Source: Stutzerimonas stutzeri (GTDB lineage: Bacteria; Pseudomonadota; Gammaproteobacteria; Pseudomonadales; Pseudomonadaceae). Taken from it: a DNA stretch of 64,000 bases. A program made the position numbers and the translations under genes. Location: contig NZ_JAAMQZ010000012.1 in NCBI RefSeq assembly GCF_013522825.1, forward strand, positions 62,001 through 126,000, read 5' to 3'. Of the stretch, positions 35,664 to 44,769 are shown piece after piece. A model generated the notes under the pieces. The model ran no database searches, was not told where the DNA came from, and saw only the letters and a program-made list of their open reading frames with translations. Every line of letters starts with the position of its first letter. Position 1 is the first letter of the stretch.

Positions 35664-36512
35664 GTGTCCCTCTTCTATCAAACACTTATCGACTGGCCCT
35701 TCCCCGCCGTAACCCGCCGTTACGGTCAGGAAGACTGCATCCGTTTTGCTCGCGGCTTCGGCGCGGGCGCATCGAAGGAATGGGCCACAGCCGACCGCCC
35801 CTACCTCGAACCCGGCCCGGAGCTGCAGGTATTGCCGATGTCCGCGGTAGCCCTGGCCGATGGCGAGTTCTGGCAGAAGGATCCACGCACCGGTATCGCC
35901 TGGCAACAGATCGTCCACGCCCAGGAAACCCTGCGCGTGCATCGCCCACTGGCCAGCGAAGGTGAACTGGTGGTCACACAGAAGATCGACGAGGTCTTTG
36001 ATCGCGGCACCGAGAGAGGCGCCGTCATGCTGCAGACGCTGACACTCAGCGAACCGGCCGGCGAAACCGTAGCCACCATAGAAGTCACCACCGTCCTGCG
36101 CGGTAACGGTGGATTTGGCGGGAAGCCGCAAGATACACCGCGCCCCATGCCATTGCCGGAGCGCCCCGCGGATCAGGTACTGGAAATTCTCACGCCGAGG
36201 GAGGCGGATACACCCTTCCGCCTCTCCGCGGATATCGCCATCGCGGCGCAAACCCAAGGCACGACCCAGGCGATGATTCGTGGCGTCGGCTGTTTCGGCC
36301 TAGCCGGTCGCGGTGTACTGCAGATGGCCTGCGACAATGACGCCACACGTCTGCGCAGCCTGTCGGTGCGCTATGCCGGCCCGATGTACAGCGGCGAGAC
36401 CATGCGCATCGAGCTATGGCGGATCGAACCAGGCCTCGCGTTGTTCCGCATGCATGTGGTTGAGCGCGACAAGCCGGTACTCAGCCATGGCCTCATCGAG
36501 TTCGAAGCCTGA
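35664..36512 (+). CDS. MaoC/hydratase-2 paralogue lacking the catalytic motif
   Basis: A 282-residue double hot-dog protein similar throughout to the hydratase at 33888 (shared VLRGNGGFGG and RYAGPMYSGETM). It starts at GTG 35664 with GGAG 9 nt upstream. Where active enzymes have GD-x-NPLH-x-DP, this protein reads LSADIAIAAQTQGTTQAMIRG, so the catalytic Asp and His are gone. It may be a structural partner of the active MaoC protein, as in heteromeric steroid hydratases (ChsH1-ChsH2), or may bind a CoA ester as a regulator. The downstream gene is convergent. Confidence 0.8.
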   Translation: MSLFYQTLIDWPFPAVTRRYGQEDCIRFARGFGAGASKEWATADRPYLEPGPELQVLPMSAVALADGEFWQKDPRTGIAWQQIVHAQETLRVHRPLASEGELVVTQKIDEVFDRGTERGAVMLQTLTLSEPAGETVATIEVTTVLRGNGGFGGKPQDTPRPMPLPERPADQVLEILTPREADTPFRLSADIAIAAQTQGTTQAMIRGVGCFGLAGRGVLQMACDNDATRLRSLSVRYAGPMYSGETMRIELWRIEPGLALFRMHVVERDKPVLSHGLIEFEA

Positions 36513-36538
36513 GCAGGTACTCCACCAGGCAAACGGAC

Positions 36539-37267
36539 TCAGCCCTCGGTCGTCGCTTTCGCAGCCGAGGCCCTGGTGACGCGCGGCTTGCGGGCACGAG
36601 GAGTCGGGGCGGTGCCAGCAGCCTCATCAGGCATGCCGGAGCGCAAGGTCTGCACCACGATGCGCGCAATGGCCGCGTTGATTCGCTTGGAACCCAGCCC
36701 GCGCTCCATCACCACCGGGTCAGTCGAAGCCAAGCGCTCCATCGCCGCCTGCAGCACAGTGGCTTCGGCATAAGCATCACTTTTCTTTCGGCTGCCAACT
36801 GCCGGATTGACGGCAAGAATCAGCTTGGCAAAACGCTCGATGAACGGAATATAGGTGTTCATCCGCAGTTCCTCAAAACGCGGATCCCCCCGATCAGCCT
36901 CGAGGTTGCGGTAGCGCAGCACTTCTCGATGACGACTCCAGACCCCGTTCAACGCTTCAATCAAGCGCAGGGCCTCCTCCTCGAATCGCTCGACAGGCCA
37001 AGGCTCCTCAAGCAGCTTCGATACATTGGCCATATCTTCACCGGCCTCCAGGGCCAGCGAATAGAGCACATCCTGAACATCATCGAAGTACATGTAGAAG
37101 CTGGCAGAGGACGTACCTGCAGCCTTGGAGATGGCAACGGCCGTGATGTCCACCAATGGATGGGTGAAAAGCAGGCGCCGAGTAGCGGCCATCAAGCGCT
37201 GGCGTGTTTCCTGGCCCTTACGGCCCAGCACCTGCCCCTGCTTGTTCATGCTGATTTCATACGCCAT
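36539..37267 (-). CDS. TetR-family regulator, probable master repressor of the island
   Basis: A 242-residue TetR protein. The helix-turn-helix is DITAVAISKAAGTSSASFYM near residue 40, followed by YFDDVQDVLYSLALEAGED. There is an unusually long basic, Ala-rich tail (ARKPRVTRASAAKATTEG). Its ligand domain is large, as in CoA-ester-binding TetR proteins. It is divergent from an SDR-headed operon. The most symmetric copy of the 23-bp island motif (O9) lies in the shared promoter region, so it is the best candidate to bind that motif and to repress itself. GAGGG precedes the start. Confidence 0.88.
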   Translation of the reverse strand: MAYEISMNKQGQVLGRKGQETRQRLMAATRRLLFTHPLVDITAVAISKAAGTSSASFYMYFDDVQDVLYSLALEAGEDMANVSKLLEEPWPVERFEEEALRLIEALNGVWSRHREVLRYRNLEADRGDPRFEELRMNTYIPFIERFAKLILAVNPAVGSRKKSDAYAEATVLQAAMERLASTDPVVMERGLGSKRINAAIARIVVQTLRSGMPDEAAGTAPTPRARKPRVTRASAAKATTEG

Positions 37268-37597
37268 GCGCGACCCTCTCTCCCTTTAACTCATGAATTC
37301 AAGATTGGCACGCCAAACCCGACGTCGACCTGCCTGAGGCCATTAGCCCCTCGAACCTGACGAGCGCAAGCACCCTAATAATAAACAAAATGACAGCTCT
37401 CAGTCGAATCTATAAAGGGTAATCCAACAACACCATCTACCCATATCCACTAGACCCAGCACCTTTACGTCATCAGCAAGGATCGAAAATAGCACCACCC
37501 CCTATACATAACTGACACATTTACAGTTATTATAAGGGCATGGCCCACGCACACCCACCCAGTGCATGGAAACCCAGAAGACAGCTCAGGAGGCGAC
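37268..37597. promoter_or_regulatory. divergent TetR/SDR promoter region
   Basis: This 330-bp AT-richer gap holds operator O9 and the promoters of both flanking units, including a -10-like TATTAT (37528-37533) at the operator edge. I see no gene in it. Confidence 0.6.
37508..37530. promoter_or_regulatory. island operator O9 (TetR / SDR operon)
   Basis: Arms ATAACTGAC and TACAGTTAT with a 5-bp spacer. The outer 7 bp (ATAACTG / CAGTTAT) are perfectly symmetric, the best copy in the window. Confidence 0.8.
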
Positions 37598-38500
37598 ATG
37601 CCGAACATGGTTGCAGAAAAAGTCGTAGTCATTACCGGGGCCGGGAGCGGTATAGGCCGGGAGTTTGCCCTGGCCTTCGCGGCACAGGGCGCACGTGTTG
37701 TGGTCAACGATCTGGGCCGAACCGAGTCGGGGGGTAGCGCAGCCGAAGTCGTAGTCGGGGAGATTCGCGCAGCGGGCGGCGAGGCCGTGGCGAGTACCGA
37801 CAGTGTCTCCGAGTGGGTATCCGCGCAGCGCATCGTGCAAACCGCCATGGATCACTTCGGCAAAGTGGATTGCGTGGTCAACAATGCCGGCATCGTCCGC
37901 GACCGCTTCTTCTTCAAGATGAGCCTCGAAGAATGGCAAGCCGTGATCGACGTCCATCTCAATGGCTCCTTTTATGTCGCTCGTGCCGCGGCCCCGTACT
38001 TCAAGGCCCAGAACAGCGGTGCCTATATCCACATGACCTCTACCAGCGGGCTGATCGGCAATCCCGGGCAGGCCAACTATTCGGCGGCCAAGCTGGGCCT
38101 GGCGGGCCTGTCGAAGAGCATTGCCCTCGATATGGCACGCTACAACGTGCGTTCCAACTGCATCGCTCCCTTTGCCTGGACCGCCATGACCGCCTCGGTT
38201 CCCACCGACGATCCGGAAACCGCCGCGCGCATGGAGAAACTCAAGACCATGGAGCCCCGCAAGATCGCGCCCTTGGCGGTTTACCTGGCCAGCGATGCAG
38301 GCGCCGGCGTATCCGGGCAGGTCTTCGGCGTGCGCGCCAACGAGATCTACCTCTATTCCCAGCCCCGCGTGCTCCGCTCGGTACACCGCAGCGATGGCTG
38401 GACACCGGAAAGCATCGCCGAACATGCCATCCCCGCAATGAAAAATTCCTTTTACGAGAACATCCCCTCGCCCCAGCTCACCACCTGGGATCCGATCTGA
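37598..38500 (+). CDS. MFE-2-like (3R)-hydroxyacyl-CoA dehydrogenase (SDR)
   Basis: A 300-residue SDR started at ATG 37598, with a GGAGG site 5 nt upstream. Motifs are TGAGSGIG near residue 13, VVVNDLGRTESGG, VNNAGIVRD, Ser in MTSTSGLIG and NYSAAKLG, with a C-terminal extension after GVRANEIYLYSQPRVLRS. These match the dehydrogenase domain of multifunctional enzyme 2. It is similar in kind to the SDR at 32785. It heads a six-gene operon with a MaoC protein, a zinc dehydrogenase, rubredoxin, its reductase and a TetR regulator. Confidence 0.87.
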   Translation: MPNMVAEKVVVITGAGSGIGREFALAFAAQGARVVVNDLGRTESGGSAAEVVVGEIRAAGGEAVASTDSVSEWVSAQRIVQTAMDHFGKVDCVVNNAGIVRDRFFFKMSLEEWQAVIDVHLNGSFYVARAAAPYFKAQNSGAYIHMTSTSGLIGNPGQANYSAAKLGLAGLSKSIALDMARYNVRSNCIAPFAWTAMTASVPTDDPETAARMEKLKTMEPRKIAPLAVYLASDAGAGVSGQVFGVRANEIYLYSQPRVLRSVHRSDGWTPESIAEHAIPAMKNSFYENIPSPQLTTWDPI

Positions 38501-38531
38501 CTGTTCTGACAAGAACCACGAGGCGCGCAGC

Positions 38532-39008
38532 ATGAGCGAGATCGAAACCATCGGCACCGGCTTCACCTGGGACGAACTGCCAGTAGGCCGCAGGTTCAAG
38601 ACCTACGGCCGCACCATCACCGAAGCGGACATCGTCAACTTCATTTCCGCCACCGGCATGCTGGAAGTGCTGTTCACCAACCAGGAGTTCCTGCGCGACG
38701 CGGGCTTCGACGGTCGCCTGGTGCCCGGCGGCCAGGTCTTCTGCATGGCCGAGGGCCTGCTGTTCCAGACAGCCCTGCAGGGTGTGGGCGTGGCCTTCCT
38801 GAACATGGAGCTGGACATCAAGGGGCCGACCTTCGCCGGCGACACCCTGCATGTCGAGGTGGAGGTAATCGAGTCCCGCCCGAGCAAGGGCAAGCCAGGC
38901 ATGGGCCTCGTGCGCACCCGCAACCAGGTAATCAAACAGGATGGCAGCGTGGTCATGGTGTATACCCCGCTGCGCCTGGTGAAAGGCCGCGAGAACCTGC
39001 AGGCCTGA
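38532..39008 (+). CDS. MaoC-like single hot-dog dehydratase
   Basis: A 158-residue single hot-dog protein with TITEADIVNFISATGM near the N-terminus, then GRLVPGGQVFCMAEGLLFQT. In the MaoC family, D-x-NP-x-H follows the helix start; here the corresponding stretch is GMLEVLFTNQEFLRDAGF, so the active-site His is not obvious. It may be a hydratase acting as a dimer or a thioesterase-like relative. GAGG lies 8 nt before the ATG. It is the second gene of the SDR-headed operon. Confidence 0.78.
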   Translation: MSEIETIGTGFTWDELPVGRRFKTYGRTITEADIVNFISATGMLEVLFTNQEFLRDAGFDGRLVPGGQVFCMAEGLLFQTALQGVGVAFLNMELDIKGPTFAGDTLHVEVEVIESRPSKGKPGMGLVRTRNQVIKQDGSVVMVYTPLRLVKGRENLQA

Positions 39009-39049
39009 GCCGACGCCAGGCGCACTGCTCCCCATAGCCGGAGGTGAAA

Positions 39050-40069
39050 ATGAAACAAGTCCGTTTGTACGGCCCGCAGGATCTGCGCATCGACGACGTA
39101 CCGATGCCTCAGGCCGGTTCACGGGACGTGGTGGTCAAGGTCGCCGTGTTCGGCATCTGCGGCAGCGACCTCAACTTCGCCAGGAATGGCTACATCGGCA
39201 GCCCGAGTCCGCAACCGATGCCCCTCGGGCATGAACTGGCAGGCACCGTATACCAGGTGGGTGAGGCGGTGCGGGACATCGCGATCGGCCAGCGCGTCGT
39301 GGTTCACCCGATGAAGGGGAGCAATCGCATTGGCACTGGCGACCCCGAACATGGCGGCTTTGCCGAATTCCTGCTGGTACGCGATGCGGTTCTGGGCGAA
39401 TCGATCTTCCCCATTCCCGACAGCCTGGCGTTCGAGCGCGCCGTCCTGACCGAGCCCGTCGCAGTCGGCGTTCACGGTCTGAACCTGTGCCAGGCCGAAC
39501 CTGGCGACCGGGTCGTCCTGTTCGGTGCCGGCCCCATCGGCCTCGGCGTCGTTGCCGCCCTCAAACATCGTGGCGTCGAGCGAATCGCCGTGGTCGACAT
39601 TGTCGACGAGCGGCTGGAACGCGCCCGCCAGCTCGGCGCCGAGCAGACCATCAATCCGGCACGGGAAGCACTGGAGACCGCGCTGCAGAAGAACTTCGGC
39701 ACCGTCCCCGGCAAGCTCACGGGACAACCCCTGGTGGACTGCTCCCTGTACATCGACTGCGCCGGACAAGGCGCACTGCTCCAGCAGACGGTCAGCATGG
39801 CCAAGGACATGGCCCGTATCCTGATACTGGCCACCCACAAACAGCCGGTAGAGCTGGACATGGTTCAGATCCTGATCAAGGAGCTCGCCATTCACGGCTC
39901 CCTGTCCTACCCCAACGAGTTCCCGGAAGTCCTCGCGATGCTGGGTGACGATCGCCTGACGCTCGAAGGCATGTGCAGCCACACGTTCAAGTTCAACCGC
40001 TTCGCCGAAGCCTTTGCCATGGCACAGGATCCGCACCAGTCCGCCAAGGTACTGGTGCATATCGACTGA
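39050..40069 (+). CDS. zinc-dependent medium-chain dehydrogenase (IdnD/Tdh-like)
   Basis: A 339-residue MDR protein started at ATG 39050, with GGAGG 5 nt upstream; a GTG 6 bp earlier is less likely. Catalytic zinc ligands are seen in [11 protein letters not shown] and LGHELAGTV, with Glu in [11 protein letters not shown]. The Rossmann motif is [11 protein letters not shown]. The four-Cys structural zinc loop is absent ([17 protein letters not shown]). It would oxidise an alcohol or polyol-like substrate with NAD. Third gene of the operon. Confidence 0.85.
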   Translation: MKQVRLYGPQDLRIDDVPMPQAGSRDVVVKVAVFGICGSDLNFARNGYIGSPSPQPMPLGHELAGTVYQVGEAVRDIAIGQRVVVHPMKGSNRIGTGDPEHGGFAEFLLVRDAVLGESIFPIPDSLAFERAVLTEPVAVGVHGLNLCQAEPGDRVVLFGAGPIGLGVVAALKHRGVERIAVVDIVDERLERARQLGAEQTINPAREALETALQKNFGTVPGKLTGQPLVDCSLYIDCAGQGALLQQTVSMAKDMARILILATHKQPVELDMVQILIKELAIHGSLSYPNEFPEVLAMLGDDRLTLEGMCSHTFKFNRFAEAFAMAQDPHQSAKVLVHID

Positions 40070-40157
40070 AGGCAGCCTGTCGTACCTGGTCGACAAAACC
40101 ACAAATGACAAACGAAAACGATGCCATCAACTGGCACAGCCTGAACCCGGAGTAGAT

Positions 40158-40325
40158 ATGAAGAAGTGGCAATGCTTTTTCTGCAGTTTCATTTATGACG
40201 AGGCCCTGGGCCTGCCTGATGAAGGCATCGCGCCCGGTACCCGCTGGGAAGATGTTCCGGAGGACTGGATCTGCCCTGAATGCGGGGCAACCAAGGAAGA
40301 CTTCGCCATGCTGGAAATAGACTGA
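40158..40325 (+). CDS. rubredoxin
   Basis: A 55-residue rubredoxin with two CxxC iron knuckles ([10 protein letters not shown] and [11 protein letters not shown]) and the typical [12 protein letters not shown] core. It is a one-electron carrier. In Pseudomonas such rubredoxins accept electrons from a flavin reductase and feed diiron alkane hydroxylases. The reductase gene follows after 29 bp, but no alkB or P450 lies in the window, so the acceptor is unknown. There is only a weak ribosome site (GGAG at 11 nt). Confidence 0.93.
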   Translation: MKKWQCFFCSFIYDEALGLPDEGIAPGTRWEDVPEDWICPECGATKEDFAMLEID

Positions 40326-40354
40326 ATCGAGCCTGGTGCTCCTGGAGAACTACC

Positions 40355-41617
40355 ATGAAAACCTCCCACCCACAGGCCTGCGCCTTGATCGTCGGCGGTG
40401 GCCACGCCGGTAGCGAGGCTGCCGTCTCGTTGCGCCAGAACGGTTTTGAAGGGCGCATCCTGATCGTCAGCAATGAACCCGGTCTGCCTTACCAGCGCCC
40501 ACCGCTGTCCAAGGCGTTCCTAGACGGAACCCTCGCCGCAGAAGCCCTGCCCATTCGCCCGGCCGCAGCCTATGAGAAAGCCGCCATCGAGATGTTGAAT
40601 GGGGTGGAGGTCAGCAGCCTGAACCTCGACGAACGGTACGTTCGCCTTGCCGATGGACGGGAGTTGCCCTGGAACCACCTGATCCTGGCCACCGGCAGCC
40701 GGGCACGGCGGCTCGATATCACCGGAGCAGGCGAGCGCCAAGCGGACAACCTGCACTACCTGCGTAGCCAGGCGGACGCCGAGCGCCTTCGCGATCAACT
40801 GGTGGAGGGCCAGCGCTTGGTGATCGTCGGCGGAGGCTACATCGGCCTGGAGGTCGCTGCCGCCGCCCGCAAAAACGGGCTGCAGGTCACGGTATTGGAG
40901 GCCCAGACTCGCGTGCTGGCACGCGTTACGGCCGCCGAAGTATCGAGCTTCTACGAACAGGTACACCGTGCCGCCGGCATCGAACTGCATGTGAACGCCC
41001 AACTGGAGCAGCTCTGCCTCGACGCCTCGGGCCGGAAAGTGGAGTCCCTGGTCACTATCGACGGCACACGCATTCCGCTCGACCTCGTGCTGATCGGCGT
41101 AGGTGCCATAGCCAACACCGCATTGGCCGAACAGGCTGGCCTTGCGGTGGAGAATGGCATACTGGTGGACGACCATTCCCGCACCAGCGCCACCGATGTC
41201 TACGCAATCGGCGACTGCAGCAATCATCTCAATGAGCACTACAGCTGCCGCATGCGCCTGGAGTCCATCCCCAACGCCATTGAACAGGCACGCGCCGCAG
41301 CCGCGGCCATTGTCGGCAAACAGGCCCCCTACCGCTCGCTACCCTGGTTCTGGTCGGATCAGTACGATCTAAAGCTGCAGATTGCCGGCATCAGCCAGGG
41401 CTACGACCAGGTGCTGCTGCGAGGCTCTAGGGCGTTGCGCTCTTTCGTGGCCTTCTATGCGCGTGAAGGACGCCTGATCGCGGCCGACTGCGTCAACCGG
41501 CAGCAGGAGTTCATGGCCATCAAGAAACTCGTACAGATGGGATTCTCCGGCGCGCTCGAAAACCTGTCCGACGAGTCGGTCAGCCTCAAGGATCTGGCGG
41601 CCAGCCTCGCAAGCTGA
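40355..41617 (+). CDS. FAD-dependent rubredoxin/ferredoxin reductase
   Basis: A 420-residue pyridine-nucleotide reductase started at ATG 40355, with GGAGAA upstream. The FAD site is IVGGGHAGSEAAVSL, the NAD site is VIVGGGYIGLEVAAAARKNG, the second FAD site is TDVYAIGDCSNH, and the C-terminal reductase domain contains PWFWSDQYDLKLQIAG. It transfers electrons from NAD(P)H to the adjacent rubredoxin. The family also includes ferredoxin reductases of Rieske oxygenases and P450s. It belongs to the SDR-headed operon. Confidence 0.9.
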   Translation: MKTSHPQACALIVGGGHAGSEAAVSLRQNGFEGRILIVSNEPGLPYQRPPLSKAFLDGTLAAEALPIRPAAAYEKAAIEMLNGVEVSSLNLDERYVRLADGRELPWNHLILATGSRARRLDITGAGERQADNLHYLRSQADAERLRDQLVEGQRLVIVGGGYIGLEVAAAARKNGLQVTVLEAQTRVLARVTAAEVSSFYEQVHRAAGIELHVNAQLEQLCLDASGRKVESLVTIDGTRIPLDLVLIGVGAIANTALAEQAGLAVENGILVDDHSRTSATDVYAIGDCSNHLNEHYSCRMRLESIPNAIEQARAAAAAIVGKQAPYRSLPWFWSDQYDLKLQIAGISQGYDQVLLRGSRALRSFVAFYAREGRLIAADCVNRQQEFMAIKKLVQMGFSGALENLSDESVSLKDLAASLAS

Positions 41618-41635
41618 GCCGCAGGAACACGCTGC

Positions 41636-42220
41636 ATGTCCAGGATCGAAGAGATCAGATCCAACGCCATCCAGTTGATCGCACTGCACGGCTTCGGGGC
41701 TGTTTCGCTGCGACAACTGGCGAAGAGCTGCGGCCTGCAGGCGGGCTCACTCTATGCCTACTACAGGAGCAAGGATGATCTCCTGCTCGACCTGATCACC
41801 AGTTATATGGAGGATCTGCTGCAGTCCTGGCAAGACTTCGCCAGACAGTCGCGCAACCCGCGGCATTGTCTTGAAGCCTTTGTCGCCCACCACCTGTCTT
41901 TCCAGAGCGAGCGCAAGGCCGAAAGCCTGATCGCCAGCATGGACTTGCGCAGCCTCCCGGAAGGCAGCCGACAACATATCATCGCGATCAAGACCTGCTA
42001 TGAACGGGAACTGAAGAACCTACTCGCCTCAGGTGCAGACCAGGGCCTTTTCGCGCAGAACAACTTGGCAAGTACGGCTATTCTCTCCATGCTGACGGGA
42101 CTCGGAATCTGGCAGGAAGGCTGTGATGGCGACCCACAAGCCCTTATTCCCCTCTGCCAACGGATCGCCCTGCAGATAGCCGGCGCCGAGACTCGAACTC
42201 ACCTACCGGCATTCTCGTAG
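41636..42220 (+). CDS. TetR-family regulator
   Basis: A 194-residue TetR protein with the helix-turn-helix GAVSLRQLAKSCGLQAGSLY near residue 21, followed by AYYRSKDDLLLDLITSY. It is the last gene of the SDR-MaoC-MDR-rubredoxin-reductase operon, 18 bp after the reductase. It could sense the oxidation status of the pathway or regulate a second set of genes. Its 3' end overlaps the convergent cache-domain pseudogene by 22 bp. Confidence 0.87.
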   Translation: MSRIEEIRSNAIQLIALHGFGAVSLRQLAKSCGLQAGSLYAYYRSKDDLLLDLITSYMEDLLQSWQDFARQSRNPRHCLEAFVAHHLSFQSERKAESLIASMDLRSLPEGSRQHIIAIKTCYERELKNLLASGADQGLFAQNNLASTAILSMLTGLGIWQEGCDGDPQALIPLCQRIALQIAGAETRTHLPAFS

Positions 42221-43069
42221 TAACCAACCGATATCAGGTACGTCCCTACTCGCCGAAAATAGGTGTGCTTGCGCTCGATTTTCCGGCTCAGTGGATTCTC
42301 CCAGAGATAATCGTACTCCCCGGTGCTCTTTTTCTCCGCCGCGGCCAGCATTGCCTGCCCAACCGGCTTGCCCTGGGGATCCTTCACCCGGCGAAAGTCG
42401 GTACCGACCACGCGCCGGTTATAGCCATGAGCCACGTAGCGTGATGTGCTCATGTCGACGACAAAGACGCAGATCATCCTGAAGGAAAGCCAGGTTCTCA
42501 GCGTTGATCGCCGTAAAGGTCTGTTGCGGCTCGGAAGCCACCGCTGTGGCAGCCTTTTCCAGCAACTCCAGGGCATTGGCCTGGGATGCTCTCGAGACGA
42601 AATATCCGGCCCCCAGAAGCACATCGCCAACACGCTGAAAGAGAACCCGCTTGCGTTCGACACGGCCGGTTTGCCAGTTTCTCCAGCGATACTCCGCCTC
42701 TTGAATCCCCTGCCCCTCCTGCACCTCGAGCGCTTCAGTGAAGGACTTCTTCAGATCCGATGGCAGCTGTGCCAGCAGATTACTACCAATAAGGCTGGCA
42801 GAAGGCCCGCCGCTGGCCAACATCACGCCGTTCACATCCAGCACATAGACATAGTGGCTGCCACGCACGAAAGCCCCTTGCCGACTGAATACAGGCAAGG
42901 CTTGCGTTCTGTGCTCTCGATAGTAGGCCACGGCGCTTTCCAGCAGCTCTCGCGCCTCACGCTCATCCGCTTGATAACCATCGGGAACAGCACTGGCACC
43001 CGTAGCGACCATCAACCCCACCACCAGACCAACCCAGCACAGAACCTTTCCTGAACCCATAGCGGTCAT
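42199..43069 (-). pseudogene. cache-domain secreted protein broken by a +1 frameshift
   Basis: Two frames together encode a protein of about 290 residues with a signal peptide (VLCWVGLVVGLMVATGASA). It has two similar cache-like modules: HYVYVLDVNGVMLASGG...ERKRVLFQRVGDVLLGAGYF and FVVDMSTSRYVAHGYN...IERKHTYFRRVGTYLISVGYY. The frame changes near 42467-42475: after NAENLAFLQDD one extra base (probably C) throws translation into a short false end. Cache proteins of this type bind small ligands in the periplasm. Sequencing error is possible. The start at 43069 is tentative. Confidence 0.72.
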
Positions 43070-43378
43070 CCCCAACTCATCCCTCGGCCACAAAGGTGAC
43101 ATTATATTACTTGTAGAGCAGGTACTCCACCCTGGCAATTCGCTGCTCATGCGCCTAAGAACCTTGGCCTATTGACAGTTTCCAGCTTCGACGGGAAGGT
43201 AAGAGCCAGGCCGGCAGGCCATCACTCAGCAAGAACAGCTACCAATAACTGACTATTTGTCCGTTTTTCTATTGCCGAACAGCCCGGCTCGGGGTAACTT
43301 TCGATATCGCACACAACAAAAAACTACGAGCAGCCCGATCCACCTGATGAGGGGCCGCTTAAGCGCTGGAGATAACGC
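43070..43378. promoter_or_regulatory. divergent promoter region before amidohydrolase 4
   Basis: This 309-bp gap holds operator O10 and a second, weak half-match (TTGACAGTTTC near 43172-43182). I see no gene in it. Confidence 0.5.
43245..43267. promoter_or_regulatory. island operator O10 (amidohydrolase 4)
   Basis: Arms ATAACTGAC and GTCCGTTTT with a 5-bp spacer, 111 bp upstream of the amidohydrolase start. Confidence 0.7.
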
Positions 43379-44716
43379 ATGAAACTCGATGATCTCATTC
43401 TTGTCAGCGTCGACGACCATATCGTCGAGCCACCTACCATGTTCGAGCAGCACCTCACCACTGCCCAGAAAGCCTTCGCCCCCAAGGTACTGAAAGACAA
43501 GAACGGTGCCGATTACTGGCTCTTTGAAGGCCGTCGCGCCGGCAATATCGGACTCAACGCCGTGGTCGGCCGCCTGCGCGAAGAGTACGGCTGCGAGCCG
43601 ATTTCCTTCGACCAGATGCGCAAGGGTGCCTGGGATATCCACGCCCGTATCGACGACATGAACGCCAACGGTCTACTTGCGTCGCTGAACTTCCCCAGCG
43701 TGGTGACCTTCGATGGCAGCCTGTTCCACCAGTTCAACAACAAGCAGAATGCCCTGGCTCTGTTGCAGGCCTACAACGACTGGCATATCGACGAATGGTG
43801 CGGTAGTTACCCGGGGCGCAACATCCCCAACGCCATAGTGCCCTACTGGGACATCAACGCCACCGTTGCGGAGATCAAACGCGTCGTGGCCAAGGGCTGC
43901 CATGCCATCTCCTTCTCCGACAACCCCTCGCTGAAAGGCCAACCTAGCATCCATGACGCCCACTGGGAGCCGCTGTGGAAGGTCTGTGCGGAAAACAAGG
44001 TGGTGATCAACATCCATATCGGCTCCGGCGCCCAGGCCCCTCACGCCTCGATGAACTCGCCGATCGATGCCTGGATCATCACCATGCCGATTTCCATCGT
44101 CAACTCGGCGGCCGACTGGCTGCACCTCAAGGCCCTGCACCGCTATCCGGATCTGAAGATATCCCTGTCCGAAGGCGGTATCGGCTGGATTCCCTACTTC
44201 CTCGAGCGCGCCGACTTCGTCCACGAGCACCACAAGGCATGGACCTATGCCGACTTCGGCAACAAGAAGCCCAGTGACGTGTTCCGCGAGCACTTCCAGA
44301 CCTGCTTCATCGACGACCGCTTCGGCCTGAAGAATCTCGATGAGATAGGCGAAGACAACGTTTCCTATGAATGCGACTACCCGCATTCCGATACTGTCTG
44401 GCCGGAATCCGCTGACATGCTGCTGGCATCCTTGGACGGTCTATCGGATCGTGCAATCGACAAAATCACCCATGGCAACGCCCTGCGCCTTTACAACTTC
44501 GACGCCTTCGGCAAGATGGGCGGCCGCGACAAATGCACCGTCGGAGCGCTACGTGCCTTGGCTCAGAACGTCGATACCGAACCCAAGTCCTATGGCGGGC
44601 CGGCCCCACTGGCCGAAGGTGAAGTACGCCGCCGAGTGACCTCTGGCGACATCATCAAGATGTTCACAGCAGTGGGCAAGGCAGACGGCCAGATCATGGC
44701 CGAAGAAGAAGCCTGA
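43379..44716 (+). CDS. amidohydrolase-2 family protein, type B (copy 2)
   Basis: A 445-residue amidohydrolase-2 protein paralogous to the one at 21749. Shared motifs are SVDDHIVEPPTMF (metal ligands), NIHIGSGAQAPHASMNSPID, SEGGIGWIPYFLERADF and YECDYPHSDTVWPES. It is slightly longer at the C-terminus (VGKADGQIMAEEEA). It is monocistronic with GGAG 7 nt before the ATG, its own operator (O10) and a strong terminator. The reaction is unknown, probably hydrolysis or decarboxylation of a pathway acid. Confidence 0.86.
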   Translation: MKLDDLILVSVDDHIVEPPTMFEQHLTTAQKAFAPKVLKDKNGADYWLFEGRRAGNIGLNAVVGRLREEYGCEPISFDQMRKGAWDIHARIDDMNANGLLASLNFPSVVTFDGSLFHQFNNKQNALALLQAYNDWHIDEWCGSYPGRNIPNAIVPYWDINATVAEIKRVVAKGCHAISFSDNPSLKGQPSIHDAHWEPLWKVCAENKVVINIHIGSGAQAPHASMNSPIDAWIITMPISIVNSAADWLHLKALHRYPDLKISLSEGGIGWIPYFLERADFVHEHHKAWTYADFGNKKPSDVFREHFQTCFIDDRFGLKNLDEIGEDNVSYECDYPHSDTVWPESADMLLASLDGLSDRAIDKITHGNALRLYNFDAFGKMGGRDKCTVGALRALAQNVDTEPKSYGGPAPLAEGEVRRRVTSGDIIKMFTAVGKADGQIMAEEEA

Positions 44717-44731
44717 TAGCCTGCACCAAGG

Positions 44732-44758
44732 AAAACGCCCCGCTTGACGGGGCGTTTT
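44732..44758 (+). terminator. rho-independent terminator after amidohydrolase 4
   Basis: AAAACGCCCCG and CGGGGCGTTTT form a strong stem with a T run, 15 bp after the stop codon. Confidence 0.92.
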
Positions 44759-44769
44759 CGTTTGATAGC

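Noticed and set aside
43160..43182. Second operator before amidohydrolase 4
   Set aside because: Only the right half (GACAGTTTC) matches; the left arm is poor, so it was not counted among the twelve sites.
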